Part shown: one piece after another, positions 8,414 to 17,895 of the stretch
Position numbering within the stretch: the stretch's first letter is position 1
How the letters are laid out: each line of letters starts with the position of its first letter
Assembly: GCF_000739655.1 (NCBI RefSeq)
Contig: NZ_BATR01000164.1
Coordinates: forward strand, 124,001-188,000
Reading direction: 5' to 3'
DNA length: 64,000 nt
DNA from: Verrucomicrobium sp. BvORR106
GTDB lineage: Bacteria; Verrucomicrobiota; Verrucomicrobiia; Verrucomicrobiales; Verrucomicrobiaceae
Notes under the pieces: generated by a model
Seen by the model: the letters and a program-made list of their open reading frames with translations, nothing else
What the model was told of the DNA's origin: nothing
The model's database searches: none
Made by a program: the position numbers and the translations under genes

Positions 8414-9772
8414 ATGATGTCGTTCCCACCTCCTTTCTGGACCCCTTTGCGGTTGTGGTTGCGTCAGCATCGCTCTTTTTTCCTCTGGTTGGCGCTGGTA
8501 GGATTCATGGCCGGATTCTTCGTTTTCCGTTACGGAGAGCTACAGATTGCCTGGTTAGCAGTGCTTGGGGTGGTTCCGCTCCTGGTTTCCTACCGGAAGC
8601 GGGTGGGCCACATCCTGGTCTCCCAGCCCCTTCCTGCCGTGGTGCTGGGGGGAGCCGTGGTCATGCTGGTGACCTCCATCCTCATGCTGGATGATCCCCT
8701 ACCAGACCGATGGCAGGTCATGGCCGCTCTTGCGAACCTGGTGCTGCTGGCGGCGTTTTTTGCCATCCCGACGCTGGCCATCGCCAGACGCAAGTTCCGG
8801 CTCTCCCGCATGCTGAAGACGGTGGTCGTTGTGGCCGCTGCCGCCACGCTTGTGAGCTTCATCGTGCACTATGGCATCCGTCAGGCGGTCTTCCCCATCG
8901 AGCGCTTCAAGAACGTGCTGGTGTACTCGGACGGGTTAAACCCCGTGCTCACCGGGCTGTCCTGCGGATTCGCTGGCGTGCTGTCCCTGGGTCTGGCCCG
9001 CCGTGCGGAGACTAGCGCGGGCTTCTGGGTTTGGTGGGGCACCTCGGTCATTCTCATGGCCGGAGTCTTCTATTCCGCCAGCCGCAGCGCCATGATCGCA
9101 ACGGCGGCCGGCACTCTGGTGATGGTCCTCACTGGTCCCAAATACAAGCGCTGGCTCCTGGCAGCCCCCCTCGTCTTGGTAACCATGCTCTACGGCACGG
9201 GTTTGGTAGGAGCCAGCACGGGCCCCCTCGGCCCCGTGGTGGATCTCGTCAAACGGGGTGACTCCGGCCGGATGGCCATCTACAGCGCCATCAGCAAGCG
9301 GATGGTGGAGCCGGCCCACGTGTTTCTTGGACACGGCCTTTGGACTCCCGAATCCCTCCCTCCGGAGGAGGCGGGCTCCCTCGCCTTCCATGCTCACAGC
9401 ATGTATGCCTCCACATTCTACCACAGCGGGCTCCTGGGAGCGGTCTGGCTCTTCGCCGTACTGGGGCTGGGCCTGGAGCGGGCGTGGTCGGTCTGGTGGC
9501 GGTCTGGCGACGCGGTCTGGCTGGGGCTGCTGGCCTTCGGCATGGTAGGCCTCCTGTGCGATGGCACCATGCCCTTTCGCGTGATGACCATCACCCGCAT
9601 TGAGCCGGTCTTGATCCTCTTCCCTCTGGCCGTATCCAGCGCCATGGCCACCACTCTGGAGAGAAACCGACGCCGTGAAGAGTACCGTCAGACCATGCCC
9701 ATGGCAGTCTCCTCACTGGTGGATGAAGCGGTGCCCGTGCCGGTGAGGGTTCGTCTGGATCAAAAGGGGTAA
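8414..9772 (+). CDS. O-antigen ligase/polymerase family membrane protein
   Basis: About 452 residues with roughly ten hydrophobic segments and a large extracytoplasmic loop late in the protein. The SASRSAMIA motif before that loop, the glycine-histidine LGHG and the HAHSMYAS motif after it are the hallmarks of the Wzy/WaaL (Wzy_C) superfamily, which joins or polymerises lipid-linked oligosaccharides at the periplasmic face. The start is uncertain: paired ATGs at 8414 and 8417 fit best, while the frame stays open to a TTG at 8357. Which glycan it handles is not shown by the neighbours. Confidence 0.85.
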   Translation: MMSFPPPFWTPLRLWLRQHRSFFLWLALVGFMAGFFVFRYGELQIAWLAVLGVVPLLVSYRKRVGHILVSQPLPAVVLGGAVVMLVTSILMLDDPLPDRWQVMAALANLVLLAAFFAIPTLAIARRKFRLSRMLKTVVVVAAAATLVSFIVHYGIRQAVFPIERFKNVLVYSDGLNPVLTGLSCGFAGVLSLGLARRAETSAGFWVWWGTSVILMAGVFYSASRSAMIATAAGTLVMVLTGPKYKRWLLAAPLVLVTMLYGTGLVGASTGPLGPVVDLVKRGDSGRMAIYSAISKRMVEPAHVFLGHGLWTPESLPPEEAGSLAFHAHSMYASTFYHSGLLGAVWLFAVLGLGLERAWSVWWRSGDAVWLGLLAFGMVGLLCDGTMPFRVMTITRIEPVLILFPLAVSSAMATTLERNRRREEYRQTMPMAVSSLVDEAVPVPVRVRLDQKG

Positions 9773-9792
9773 CGCTGCCTGATGAATCTATC

Positions 9793-10158
9793 TCAGTCCC
9801 CGTCCCGGTGCACCGTGGCTGGGGAGAATGCGGGCAGACAGACAGCGATGTACTCCGCCCCCTCCGGCCCGGGACTGCTGTAGCGGATCCACTCACCCGC
9901 GTTGACAACAATCCCCTGCCCTGCGGACACATGCAGGATGCCAGCGCGCGTTTCCACCTGAAGGGTGCCCTTCAAGACGACTGTGTATTCATCGAACTCG
10001 GGGGTCTGACCGGGCTCGCTCCAGCCCTGGGGACTGACCATGCGGGCGATGCTGACCGCCGCGGTTCCGGTATTCACATGGCCGACATACTCCTCGATGA
10101 TCTTGGGAGGGTGGCCGACGGCTTCGATGCGGGTAGGATGAGAGATCAGGTGCGCCAT
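9793..10158 (-). CDS. Cupin-domain protein
   Basis: A 121-residue single-domain cupin. The first motif includes PEFDEYTVVLKGTLQVE, where the acidic residues and glycine fit cupin motif 1 in weakened form, and the second lies at GQGIVVNAGEWIRY. The usual two histidines of motif 1 are replaced (no HxH is visible), so metal binding is uncertain. It starts 33 bp after the nitronate monooxygenase gene on the same strand and is probably cotranscribed with it. Confidence 0.8.
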   Translation of the reverse strand: MAHLISHPTRIEAVGHPPKIIEEYVGHVNTGTAAVSIARMVSPQGWSEPGQTPEFDEYTVVLKGTLQVETRAGILHVSAGQGIVVNAGEWIRYSSPGPEGAEYIAVCLPAFSPATVHRDGD

Positions 10159-10191
10159 GGGATGAAGGATAAAGTTTTAACACTCGACGGA

Positions 10192-11247
10192 TCAATCCAG
10201 AATCGCCCCGGCGGCCAGTGCCAGTGTGACCTCAGCGGCGGAGACGCTCTGGCAGACGGAGGCATTCTGCCCCGCCCACAGGGGTGAAAAGTCACTCACC
10301 CCCAGTCGGCTCCCCTCTGCCCGCAGAGGAGCCAGGGTGTTGCCAGCCAGGGGAAACTCGGGCACAGAGGCATGGAGAGGCCCCAGTTCGCTCATGATCC
10401 GGTTCACAATGCTGCGGGCCGGACGGCCTGTGAAGAGATTCGTCAACGCCGTGTGCCGGGCCCCTGGGCCGGTCAATGCCTGACGGTGCTGGGCACTGAT
10501 GCGCGCCTCAGGACAGAGAAGATAGGCGGTGCCCGATTGCACGGCGGCAGCCCCCAGATCCAGCGCCGCCTTTACTCCCCGGGCATCCACAACGCCGCCC
10601 GCTGCGATCACCGGGACCCTCACCGCACTCACGATCTGAGGCAGCAGCGCAAAGGTGCCCATCTGGAGGGTGAGGTCATGGGAAAGGAAGTGCCCGCGGT
10701 GACCTCCTGCTTCCAGCCCTTGGGCAATGATGCCATCCACTCCCTGCTGCTCAAGCCAGCGGGCTTCGTCCACCGTCGTCGCAGAACTGATCACCCTGGC
10801 ACCCAGCTTCCGCACGCCTTCAAGCAATGCTGGCTCTGGAAGACCAAAATGAAAACTGACCACGCGAGGACGGAATTGGGAAAGCACTTCAAGCTGCGCT
10901 TCGCCAAAGGGCTCCCGCTCCCCTTCCCGACGTACCGCAGGCTCCGCCAGCCCGAGCTCATGGAAATAACGCCGCAACAGCGCACGCCAGGCCGTTTCCC
11001 GGAATTCATCAAACACAGGCCGGCGGTGCGCGAAAAAGTTCACATTGTAAGGCTGGGCAGTGCCCTCGCAGATCTTCTTCAACTCCGCGCGCATGGCCTC
11101 AGGGCTGAGCAAGGCACAGGGAAGCGACCCCAAAGCCCCGGCGTTGCATACAGCGATGGCCATCTCACTCCCCTGGGCACCGGCCATGGGAGCCTGGATG
11201 ACAGGAAGCTGGGTTCCCAGCAGTTCGCGGAATGCGGCAGTGGACAT
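10192..11247 (-). CDS. Nitronate monooxygenase family flavoprotein
   Basis: A 351-residue TIM-barrel flavoprotein. It opens LLGTQLPVIQAPMAGAQGS, the FMN-binding start of the family, and contains EAGGHRGHF, which carries the conserved histidine, and the phosphate-binding AAGGVVDARGV and GAAAVQSGTAYL. Members oxidise alkyl nitronates such as propionate-3-nitronate and detoxify nitro compounds. I chose the ATG at 11247; an upstream in-frame start at 11307 would run into the terminator of the preceding gene. The cupin gene follows. Confidence 0.9.
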   Translation of the reverse strand: MSTAAFRELLGTQLPVIQAPMAGAQGSEMAIAVCNAGALGSLPCALLSPEAMRAELKKICEGTAQPYNVNFFAHRRPVFDEFRETAWRALLRRYFHELGLAEPAVRREGEREPFGEAQLEVLSQFRPRVVSFHFGLPEPALLEGVRKLGARVISSATTVDEARWLEQQGVDGIIAQGLEAGGHRGHFLSHDLTLQMGTFALLPQIVSAVRVPVIAAGGVVDARGVKAALDLGAAAVQSGTAYLLCPEARISAQHRQALTGPGARHTALTNLFTGRPARSIVNRIMSELGPLHASVPEFPLAGNTLAPLRAEGSRLGVSDFSPLWAGQNASVCQSVSAAEVTLALAAGAILD

Positions 11248-11273
11248 ACTCGAGAGGTCTATCTGAAACCGCG

Positions 11274-11317
11274 AAAAAAGACAAGGGGAGGAAACGGCGA
11301 CAGCCATCTCCTCCCCT
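11274..11317 (-). terminator. Intrinsic terminator of the SGNH/propeller gene
   Basis: A perfect 9-bp stem, AGGGGAGGA (11284-11292) with TCCTCCCCT (11309-11317), is followed in the minus direction by a run of six T (complement of 11274-11279). It sits 28 bp after the stop codon at 11345 and separates that gene from the nitronate monooxygenase gene. Confidence 0.65.
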
Positions 11318-11344
11318 GGTGCGTGATCAACTTGAAGACGGGAA

Positions 11345-14300
11345 TTACTTCACCGGAGGTGCCGCTGGCATGGTGGCCATGGGCAGATGCGGCATAGGGT
11401 TGGCCTGAAGATAGCCTTCCACGTCTCCCGTCACCACCACTTGACCCCACATGATCATGGCATGCCCGGGGAAGGTGCAGACGAACTCGTAGTTGCCTTC
11501 CTTGTCAGGTGCCTTCAGCTGAAGCTTCTCCTTCTGCCCAGGCTCCAGCATGTGAGTGGCGTCCAGGACTTTGAAGTCTTTTGGCAGATAGGCGCGGCCT
11601 TTCTTGTCCTTGTCGTTCGGGGACATCGTCATGGCAGCCATGCCGATGTTCAAGTGCTGATCCGGCTCCACCACCACCAGGTTGTGGGGCATGACGTCCG
11701 TGTTCTCAAAGAGGATCTCGAACGGCTTGCCCTTCTCCACCACGATGCGCTGGGTATCGAAGCGAAGCTGCTCATGCACCGTCTTGATGACGAACACGCT
11801 CACGCCCAGGCTACGCAGTTCTTTGCGCAAACCCGCGTTCCCAGCCAGCGAAGCCAGCTCCATGCCGAGCTGGTTCAACTCGACAAAGTCCTGCTCTGCG
11901 CGCCGTTTGGCATCCACGGATTTGGCATAGTTCAGCACGCCTTGAGCGAGTTCACCGGCAGCGGCCTTGTCCCAGCTGGTCCGGGGCAGTTGCGCCATGG
12001 CGCTTGCCACGGCCGCCCGCTCACGACCTTCTTTCAACTCGTTAGCCAGCACCTTGAAGCCCGCCTCAGCATTCTGAGTCCCTGTCAGGGGGAGAGCCAG
12101 GATAGCCGCCTTGCGCACTGCACCTTCTGTTTTGGCATCGGCCAGCAGAGAGGTGAGCTGGGGGTAGAAGGCAGCCCGCACTGCAGGGTCCGTCACCAAT
12201 GCCAAACCGGAGACCACCGCGAGGCGGGACTTGGCATCAGTTGAGGCAACCCAGACATCATCCGCCTTGCGATCCTTCATGATCAGGGTCGCCCAAGCGG
12301 TACGGCTCACGGCTGGCATGCGAGCGCCTTTGGCAAGTTCCGTGACCTGAGGGATCACTTTTTCCAGACGCGCAGCCGGAGTGGCCACGAGCATCTTGCC
12401 AAGTTCCGTGGCAACGGAGGCATCTGCCCCATCCTTGCCATCCAGGGTCTTGATCGCGTTGACCAACTCCGCCACTGGATCTGTGTTGCGAATGCGGGCG
12501 AGTTCCTTCAGGAATCGGTCACGCTTGGCGAGATCGTAGCTCTTGCGTTGCAGCTTCGCCACCAGCACGGCTTCCACCGCGGGCTGGGCGTCGAGCTCTT
12601 TGTCATCCATGCGGGTGATGAGGGCGGCAAGCACTGCCGGTTCGGCAGGCAACACCTTCTCCTTCGAAAGCGACTGCAGCTGGCGGAGAGTCTCCTTCAA
12701 GCAGTAGTCGAGATAGTAGTCGGTGTCGTACTTGAGGACATCGTAAGCAACATCAAGCGCCTTGGGAACGTCAGCGCCATTGAAGAAGCTGGCGGCGCGT
12801 ACGGCTTCCAGCCTCACTCGGGGGCTGGGATCGTTGGCAGCGGCCTTGAGGAGCTCCAGGGCCTTCGGAAGGCGATCGCGCTGATAACACACCACACGTA
12901 CCGCCTGGGCACGGGCGCGGGGTTCAGGAGACTTCAGCACCGTGGCGATCAGCTCTGGATTCACCACGTTGTGCCACTGGTGGACCCAGAGGGCTTCCAG
13001 GATGTGGTGGGCATCTTCCACCTTGTTCGGGTCAAACTGCTTCACCCATTTCTGGGTCGCAGCGATGACCTCTGCCGTGGCATGCTTGTGCAGCTCGATC
13101 TTCGTGCGGGTGCGCACGTCGTTCTCCGGTTCCTTGAGCAGGTCGAGCAGCTTCTCCACTGGCTCGCCGTCGATTTTCTTGGGCTCCAGCAACGGACGCC
13201 CTTCATAGGTCACGCGGTAGATGCGGCCATGGATGTTGTCACGGTTGGGGTCACGCAGGTGGTGCTGCATGTGCCCGATGATCGAGTTGCTCCAGTCACT
13301 AAAGAACAGAGAGCCATCCGGAGCCACCGCAGCGGCACTGGGGCGGAACTTCTCGTTGTCCTTCGGCGAGCTCTCCACCAGCGTGGTGAGTTTCTCGCCA
13401 TTCCAGTCGTACTCGATGTTCTCGCCCTTCAAGCCGGAGCCCTCCTCGGTCATCTTCACACGGAAGATGCCATGGATGCTGATGACGTTGAGATTCAGGA
13501 AATTATCCTTGAACCCCTCGGGGAAGTGGCGGCTGCTCAGGATGGTCGTGCCGGCGCAGGGGCGGGACGGGCGATTCCAGAACTGCTGATAGTTGGAGTG
13601 CTTGCCTTCGCTCAAGAAACCGCTGAAGCCGGGTCCGTAGTAGTTGGCATTGCCGGTAGCGTCCGTGATGAGGTCGTTGCCCCAATAGTCGAACACGCGA
13701 CCATGCGGGTTGGCGAAGCCGTAGGCGGCATAACGCTCGAACTTCCCGGTCTGGGGTTCGTAGCGGTAGATGGCACCATCCGTGTTGCGCACGGGACCTG
13801 CAGCAGTCTCAAGCTGGGTGCGGTGGAACACCCCATCCGAGCAGTACACGGCACCGCCGGGCTCATAGCACATGGAGTTGGTCTCATGGTGGGAGTCGGA
13901 GGCGCAGAGGCCGGTGAGCACGCGTTCTACTTTGTCGCCGCGGCCGTCGCCGTCCGTGTCACGGACGAAGAGCAAGTCAGGGGACTTCATCACCAGCACG
14001 CCGTCCTTGTAGAACTGGAACCCGGTGGGGCAGTTCAGATTGTCCAGGAAGGGAGTGCACTTGTCCGCCTTGCCGTCATTGTTGGTGTCTTCAAAGACGA
14101 GCAGGCTGTCACCTTTGGTGCTCGTGGGTGTGCGCTCGGGATAGTTCGGCCAGACGGCCACCCAGAGACGGCCTTTGGTGTCGAAGGCCATCTGCACGGG
14201 CTTGATGAGCTCCGGGAACATCTTCTCGTCCGCAAAGAGCTGCACCTTGATGCCCGGAGGCGTCTTCATCTTGCTGATGGACTCCTCACCGCTCAGGAAG

Positions 14301-15355
14301 GTGTGCTTGCCGTCCGGCAGGTCGCCGGGCTTGTTGGTCTCCACCGGCGTCACGGTCGGCAGATTGGAATCATCTGGCTTGGCGTCCTTGCCCTTGGCAA
14401 CCGACCAGATCACTTTGTCGCGGTTCGCGGTCAGCACATCGCGTACGCTCATCTCCTCCTGCATCACCTTGTAGTTGGAGAGGTAGGGTGCCGGAGCGTT
14501 GCGGTCGTTGACAAATCCACCTTTGCCCGGCTGGTAGGCCAGGGCGGAGCGCCCGCCATACACGTTGTAGCCATCCACCGTGCGGTAGCGGTTGTGCCAT
14601 GCTTCATTGCGGTCCACCACCGCGGCCCGCAGCTTTTCCAGCCCGTCCAAGGATGGTGCCTTTTCTCCGAAAAGAGCTTCGAAGAAGGCGGGGGCCAGCG
14701 CTTTGTAGCTTTCGTCCTTCAGGTGGATGCCATTAAAGGTCAGCGGGGTCTTGGACTCCGCAAAGAGCTTCTGGGAGATCTTGTAGAGATCTACGAACTG
14801 AACCCCTTCTGCAGCCGCCACTTCAGACATGGCTGCGGTATAGTTCTGAATGTTCGTATTGTTCTCGCCTGGATCAGGAATGTTGGGATCCGTCTGCTTC
14901 TCCGCAGCGATGGGTGAGACCAGCACAATCCGAGGCGAGCCTTTGCCGCTGTAGTTCTGCGCTTTGGCGTCCTTGAGGAACTTCTCCAGGTTCTTCTTGA
15001 AGGCATCGATGCCCTCGTAGCCCTTGAACGACTCGTTGAATCCGTAGAAGGCCAGGATCACATCCGTGCCTGTCTTCCCCAGCCATTCATCCCGTGTGCC
15101 AAAGTTGTCCACCCGGTGCCAAGTGTTCACCTCATCTCCACCGAAGGAGAGGTTGCGCATCACCAGGTTGTCCTCTTTGAACCGGCTGTAAATCAGCGTC
15201 TCCAGCCAGCCGAAGTGCTGCATGCGATCTGCGAGCGTGTTGCCGAGGATGCTGATGTGATCGCCGGGCTTGAGTTCCAGCCGGGCGGGTGCCTGGGCAT
15301 GCAGCCCTCCGGCCATCGCCAGGGTGAGCAGTGTGGTGAACAACGTGGGTTTCAT
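11345..15355 (-). CDS. SGNH hydrolase / PVC-type propeller / HEAT / cupredoxin fusion protein
   Basis: A 1336-residue exported protein, signal peptide 1-20 (start at 15355, MKPTLFTT). Residues about 30-220 look like a GDSL/SGNH hydrolase, with block I read as ILGNT and a late FNGIHLKD that carries the catalytic-type histidine. Residues about 350-715 are a Piru_Ver-type membrane-bound dehydrogenase/gluconolactonase-like propeller (PPGIKVQLFA, GRLWVAVWPNYPE, DTDGDGRGD). Residues about 740-1120 are HEAT-like repeats. Residues about 1215-1320 form a cupredoxin with MPHN and CTFPGHAMIM, giving the His-Cys-His-Met set for a type 1 copper site. No CxxCH haem site is present, unlike many relatives. 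It probably acts as a periplasmic electron-transfer enzyme; the substrate is unknown. Confidence 0.88.
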   Translation of the reverse strand: MKPTLFTTLLTLAMAGGLHAQAPARLELKPGDHISILGNTLADRMQHFGWLETLIYSRFKEDNLVMRNLSFGGDEVNTWHRVDNFGTRDEWLGKTGTDVILAFYGFNESFKGYEGIDAFKKNLEKFLKDAKAQNYSGKGSPRIVLVSPIAAEKQTDPNIPDPGENNTNIQNYTAAMSEVAAAEGVQFVDLYKISQKLFAESKTPLTFNGIHLKDESYKALAPAFFEALFGEKAPSLDGLEKLRAAVVDRNEAWHNRYRTVDGYNVYGGRSALAYQPGKGGFVNDRNAPAPYLSNYKVMQEEMSVRDVLTANRDKVIWSVAKGKDAKPDDSNLPTVTPVETNKPGDLPDGKHTFLSGEESISKMKTPPGIKVQLFADEKMFPELIKPVQMAFDTKGRLWVAVWPNYPERTPTSTKGDSLLVFEDTNNDGKADKCTPFLDNLNCPTGFQFYKDGVLVMKSPDLLFVRDTDGDGRGDKVERVLTGLCASDSHHETNSMCYEPGGAVYCSDGVFHRTQLETAAGPVRNTDGAIYRYEPQTGKFERYAAYGFANPHGRVFDYWGNDLITDATGNANYYGPGFSGFLSEGKHSNYQQFWNRPSRPCAGTTILSSRHFPEGFKDNFLNLNVISIHGIFRVKMTEEGSGLKGENIEYDWNGEKLTTLVESSPKDNEKFRPSAAAVAPDGSLFFSDWSNSIIGHMQHHLRDPNRDNIHGRIYRVTYEGRPLLEPKKIDGEPVEKLLDLLKEPENDVRTRTKIELHKHATAEVIAATQKWVKQFDPNKVEDAHHILEALWVHQWHNVVNPELIATVLKSPEPRARAQAVRVVCYQRDRLPKALELLKAAANDPSPRVRLEAVRAASFFNGADVPKALDVAYDVLKYDTDYYLDYCLKETLRQLQSLSKEKVLPAEPAVLAALITRMDDKELDAQPAVEAVLVAKLQRKSYDLAKRDRFLKELARIRNTDPVAELVNAIKTLDGKDGADASVATELGKMLVATPAARLEKVIPQVTELAKGARMPAVSRTAWATLIMKDRKADDVWVASTDAKSRLAVVSGLALVTDPAVRAAFYPQLTSLLADAKTEGAVRKAAILALPLTGTQNAEAGFKVLANELKEGRERAAVASAMAQLPRTSWDKAAAGELAQGVLNYAKSVDAKRRAEQDFVELNQLGMELASLAGNAGLRKELRSLGVSVFVIKTVHEQLRFDTQRIVVEKGKPFEILFENTDVMPHNLVVVEPDQHLNIGMAAMTMSPNDKDKKGRAYLPKDFKVLDATHMLEPGQKEKLQLKAPDKEGNYEFVCTFPGHAMIMWGQVVVTGDVEGYLQANPMPHLPMATMPAAPPVK

Positions 15356-15694
15356 GAACTTGAGTAAGGAAGACTCCGGCAAAAAAGGCCGGACACATTT
15401 TACGGAGTTTGCAGCATTATTTGTTCAGTCGATTCCAGCCGGGCAATTCAGAGCCACCCCGCCCCATCCCTGAGCAAAGCTCACAGGTAATGGAGTGAAG
15501 GACGGCTCTGGGACTGGAATTTCCTGCACACATGGAGAGAATGACTCTGAAGGAGGGCAAGCCTCCGGCCATTTCCCCACCCGGTGCGCGGGCATGAAAA
15601 AGGGCGACGAGAGCTTCAATGGCACCCGTCGCCCCGATTGGGACAAAGAAATCTACCGCCGGGGGTTCCGAACTGAAACACCCGCCCGCCAGGA
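15356..15694. other. Intergenic region between the fusion protein and ABC transporter genes
   Basis: About 340 bp without a convincing gene. It holds the terminator of the ABC transporter gene at one end (listed separately) and should hold the promoter of the fusion-protein gene. A small hairpin, TCCGGC (15375-15380) with GCCGGA (15388-15393) around an A-rich loop, lies 20 bp before that gene's ATG and would be in its leader. Confidence 0.4.
15597..15634 (-). terminator. Intrinsic terminator of the ABC transporter gene
   Basis: An 8-bp perfect stem GGGCGACG (15602-15609) with CGTCGCCC (15627-15634) is followed on the minus strand by five T (complement of 15597-15601). It lies 60 bp beyond the stop codon of the ABC transporter. 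Confidence 0.65.
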
Positions 15695-17827
15695 TCAATC
15701 CACCGCCGCTTCCAGCACGCCGGTTTCGTAAGGCTCGTCCAGGTTCACATCTTCCACCGCATGGCTGGGGTCCACATTACCACTGCGGAACTGCAGGTGA
15801 TAGAGACGTTTGTAGAGCTCGCAGCGCTGGAGCAGGTCGTGGTGCGGCCCGACATCCAACACATACCCCTTGTCCATGACCACGATCTTGTCGGCCTCCA
15901 GCACGGTGGAAAGACGGTGGGCGATGGCGATGACGGTCTTGCCCTTGGCCAGGGTCTCAATGGCCTCCTGAATGATCTTCTCACTCTCGGTATCCAGCGC
16001 CGCCGTAGCCTCATCCAAAAGGAGGATCGGGGCATTGCGCAGGATGGCGCGGGCAATGGAGATGCGCTGTTTCTGACCACCGGAAAGCTTGTTTCCGCTG
16101 TCACCCACGATCGTGTGGTAACCGTGCTCCTGATCCTGCACAAAGTCGTGCACGTGGGCCTTCTTGGCCGCCTCAATGATCTCGGAGTCGGTGGCGTTCA
16201 GACGGCCATAGCGGATGTTGGCCTCAATGGTGTCGTGGAAAAGGAAGGTGTCCTGGCTCACCACACTGACGTTGTTGCGCAAGGACTCCTGAGTCACCGA
16301 ACGCAAGTCGTTGCCATCAATGCAGATGGATCCGGTGTCGGGGTCATAGAAGCGCAAGAGCAGGGAGAACAAAGTGCTCTTGCCTGCGCCACTGGGGCCG
16401 ACCAGGGCGTAGAACTGACCCGGCTCCAGCTCGAGATTGACCCCCTGCACGGCAGGTTGCATCTCCCCTTCCTTGGTCTTGTGGAGCTTGGTCTTCTTCT
16501 TCTTTTTCTTCTTCTCGACCTCCTCGGGGGTCGGCACGTAGGCGTACGGGGAGGCTTTCTTCTCCTGAGCCCGGTAAGTGAAGGAGACGTCCTGGAAACT
16601 CAGGGCGCCCTTGGCGTTCTTGAGCTTCTTGGCATCTGGAGCGTCCTTGATGTCGGGCTCCCTCTCCATGATCTCGAAAAGACTGCTCGTGGCCACCACC
16701 GTCTTCTGCATGAGAAGCTGGATGCGACTGAGTGCCTTGGCATGAGGATAGATCTGGGTCAGCGCCATGGCGATGACGAGGAACTCCTTGGCCCCCATGC
16801 CACGCTGGGAGGCGTAGACCAGGCCCGCGGCAAGCCCCAGGGATGCAGTCGTCTCCACGATGGGACCCACGATTTCCAGGGCCTTCGTCCAACGAATGAT
16901 GAGCTCCTGCATGCGAAGGGCCGCACGCTTGAACTTGGACATCTCATAGTCTTCACGGGCATGAGACTTCACCACGCGAATGCCGGCGAAGGTTTCGTGC
17001 ATGGTGACCATGAGCATGCCAGCTTCCTCTTCTTCCTTGGCCCCCGCTTTGCGGACCTTGCGCCCGACCGCCATCACCGGCCCAATACAGAGGGGGAATA
17101 CGATGAGGGATGCGACGGTGAAGAACCAGTCGTAATAAAGCAAGGCGGCAAAGATGGCCAAGATGGCGGCAGGCCTCTGCACCAGATCCTGGGAAAGCGT
17201 CACGACGTTCTGCTGGGCCACGCGCGCCTGGTTGAACACCACCTGAATGAGGTCTCCCACCTTCGCATGGGTGTAGAAGCTCAGGGACTGCCTCAACAGC
17301 GAGGCAAAGACCTCATTTCGCAGGTCATACAGCACCCGGTTCCCCACCCACATCAGGCAGTAGTTGGAGAAGTAAGTCAGCATGCCGCGCACAAAAATGA
17401 GCAGCGGGATGAGGGCGGAGAAAAAGACGATGAGAGGAATCTCCTGCGGCTGCTCCTCCGGCATGCCCAGCATGATGGGCATGCCCGTGGCCGCCATCAT
17501 CTCAATGTTGGGCTGGGACCCGTCCACCTTGTCCGGGAACCAGTGGCTGACCCACTTGGCGGGATCCACCTGGCCGACGAAGGGGATATGAGGCTTCTCC
17601 ATCGCCTCCCCGGGCAGCACCACAGAGAAGATGATTTGGAACCCAATGATCATCACGGCATTGAACAAGCCAGAAATGATCCCAAAGAATGCCCCCGCGA
17701 CGAACCTCCCGCGGTAGGGCTTCATGTAACTGAAAAGCTTGCCGTAAGCCTTGGTGGCCACGCGAACCACTTCGCGTGTGCTCATTTGGGAAAGCTGTTT
17801 GCGGCTGATCTTGTGAGAATCGGACAT
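15695..17827 (-). CDS. ABC exporter, MsbA-like lipid flippase
   Basis: A 710-residue half-transporter: an N-terminal membrane domain with about six segments (residues about 40-390) and an ATP-binding domain with Walker A GPSGAGKST, the signature LSGGQKQR, Walker B ILLLDEATAALD and the switch histidine in IAIAHRLST. This layout is that of MsbA-type exporters of lipid A core or other lipids. The GT9 glycosyltransferase gene lies just upstream on the same strand, which supports a role in envelope glycolipid. Oddly, about 40 extra residues, including a run of seven lysines, are inserted in the ATPase domain between the A-loop (SFTY) and the strand before Walker A. Confidence 0.92.
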   Translation of the reverse strand: MSDSHKISRKQLSQMSTREVVRVATKAYGKLFSYMKPYRGRFVAGAFFGIISGLFNAVMIIGFQIIFSVVLPGEAMEKPHIPFVGQVDPAKWVSHWFPDKVDGSQPNIEMMAATGMPIMLGMPEEQPQEIPLIVFFSALIPLLIFVRGMLTYFSNYCLMWVGNRVLYDLRNEVFASLLRQSLSFYTHAKVGDLIQVVFNQARVAQQNVVTLSQDLVQRPAAILAIFAALLYYDWFFTVASLIVFPLCIGPVMAVGRKVRKAGAKEEEEAGMLMVTMHETFAGIRVVKSHAREDYEMSKFKRAALRMQELIIRWTKALEIVGPIVETTASLGLAAGLVYASQRGMGAKEFLVIAMALTQIYPHAKALSRIQLLMQKTVVATSSLFEIMEREPDIKDAPDAKKLKNAKGALSFQDVSFTYRAQEKKASPYAYVPTPEEVEKKKKKKKTKLHKTKEGEMQPAVQGVNLELEPGQFYALVGPSGAGKSTLFSLLLRFYDPDTGSICIDGNDLRSVTQESLRNNVSVVSQDTFLFHDTIEANIRYGRLNATDSEIIEAAKKAHVHDFVQDQEHGYHTIVGDSGNKLSGGQKQRISIARAILRNAPILLLDEATAALDTESEKIIQEAIETLAKGKTVIAIAHRLSTVLEADKIVVMDKGYVLDVGPHHDLLQRCELYKRLYHLQFRSGNVDPSHAVEDVNLDEPYETGVLEAAVD

Positions 17828-17895
17828 CGGGGAAGGTACTGTCTCACTGTCTCCGGGGAGCCAGGGGGGTGAGCATCGCCCCTCCCTTCACGGAA

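Noticed and set aside
12548-14917. 789-codon frame on the plus strand opposite the SGNH/propeller fusion gene
   Set aside because: It is antisense to a gene with clear domains and signal peptide; long antisense frames are common in GC-rich coding DNA and this one has no recognisable motif. The same applies to those at 15761-17872, 20617-22092 and 31939-33657.
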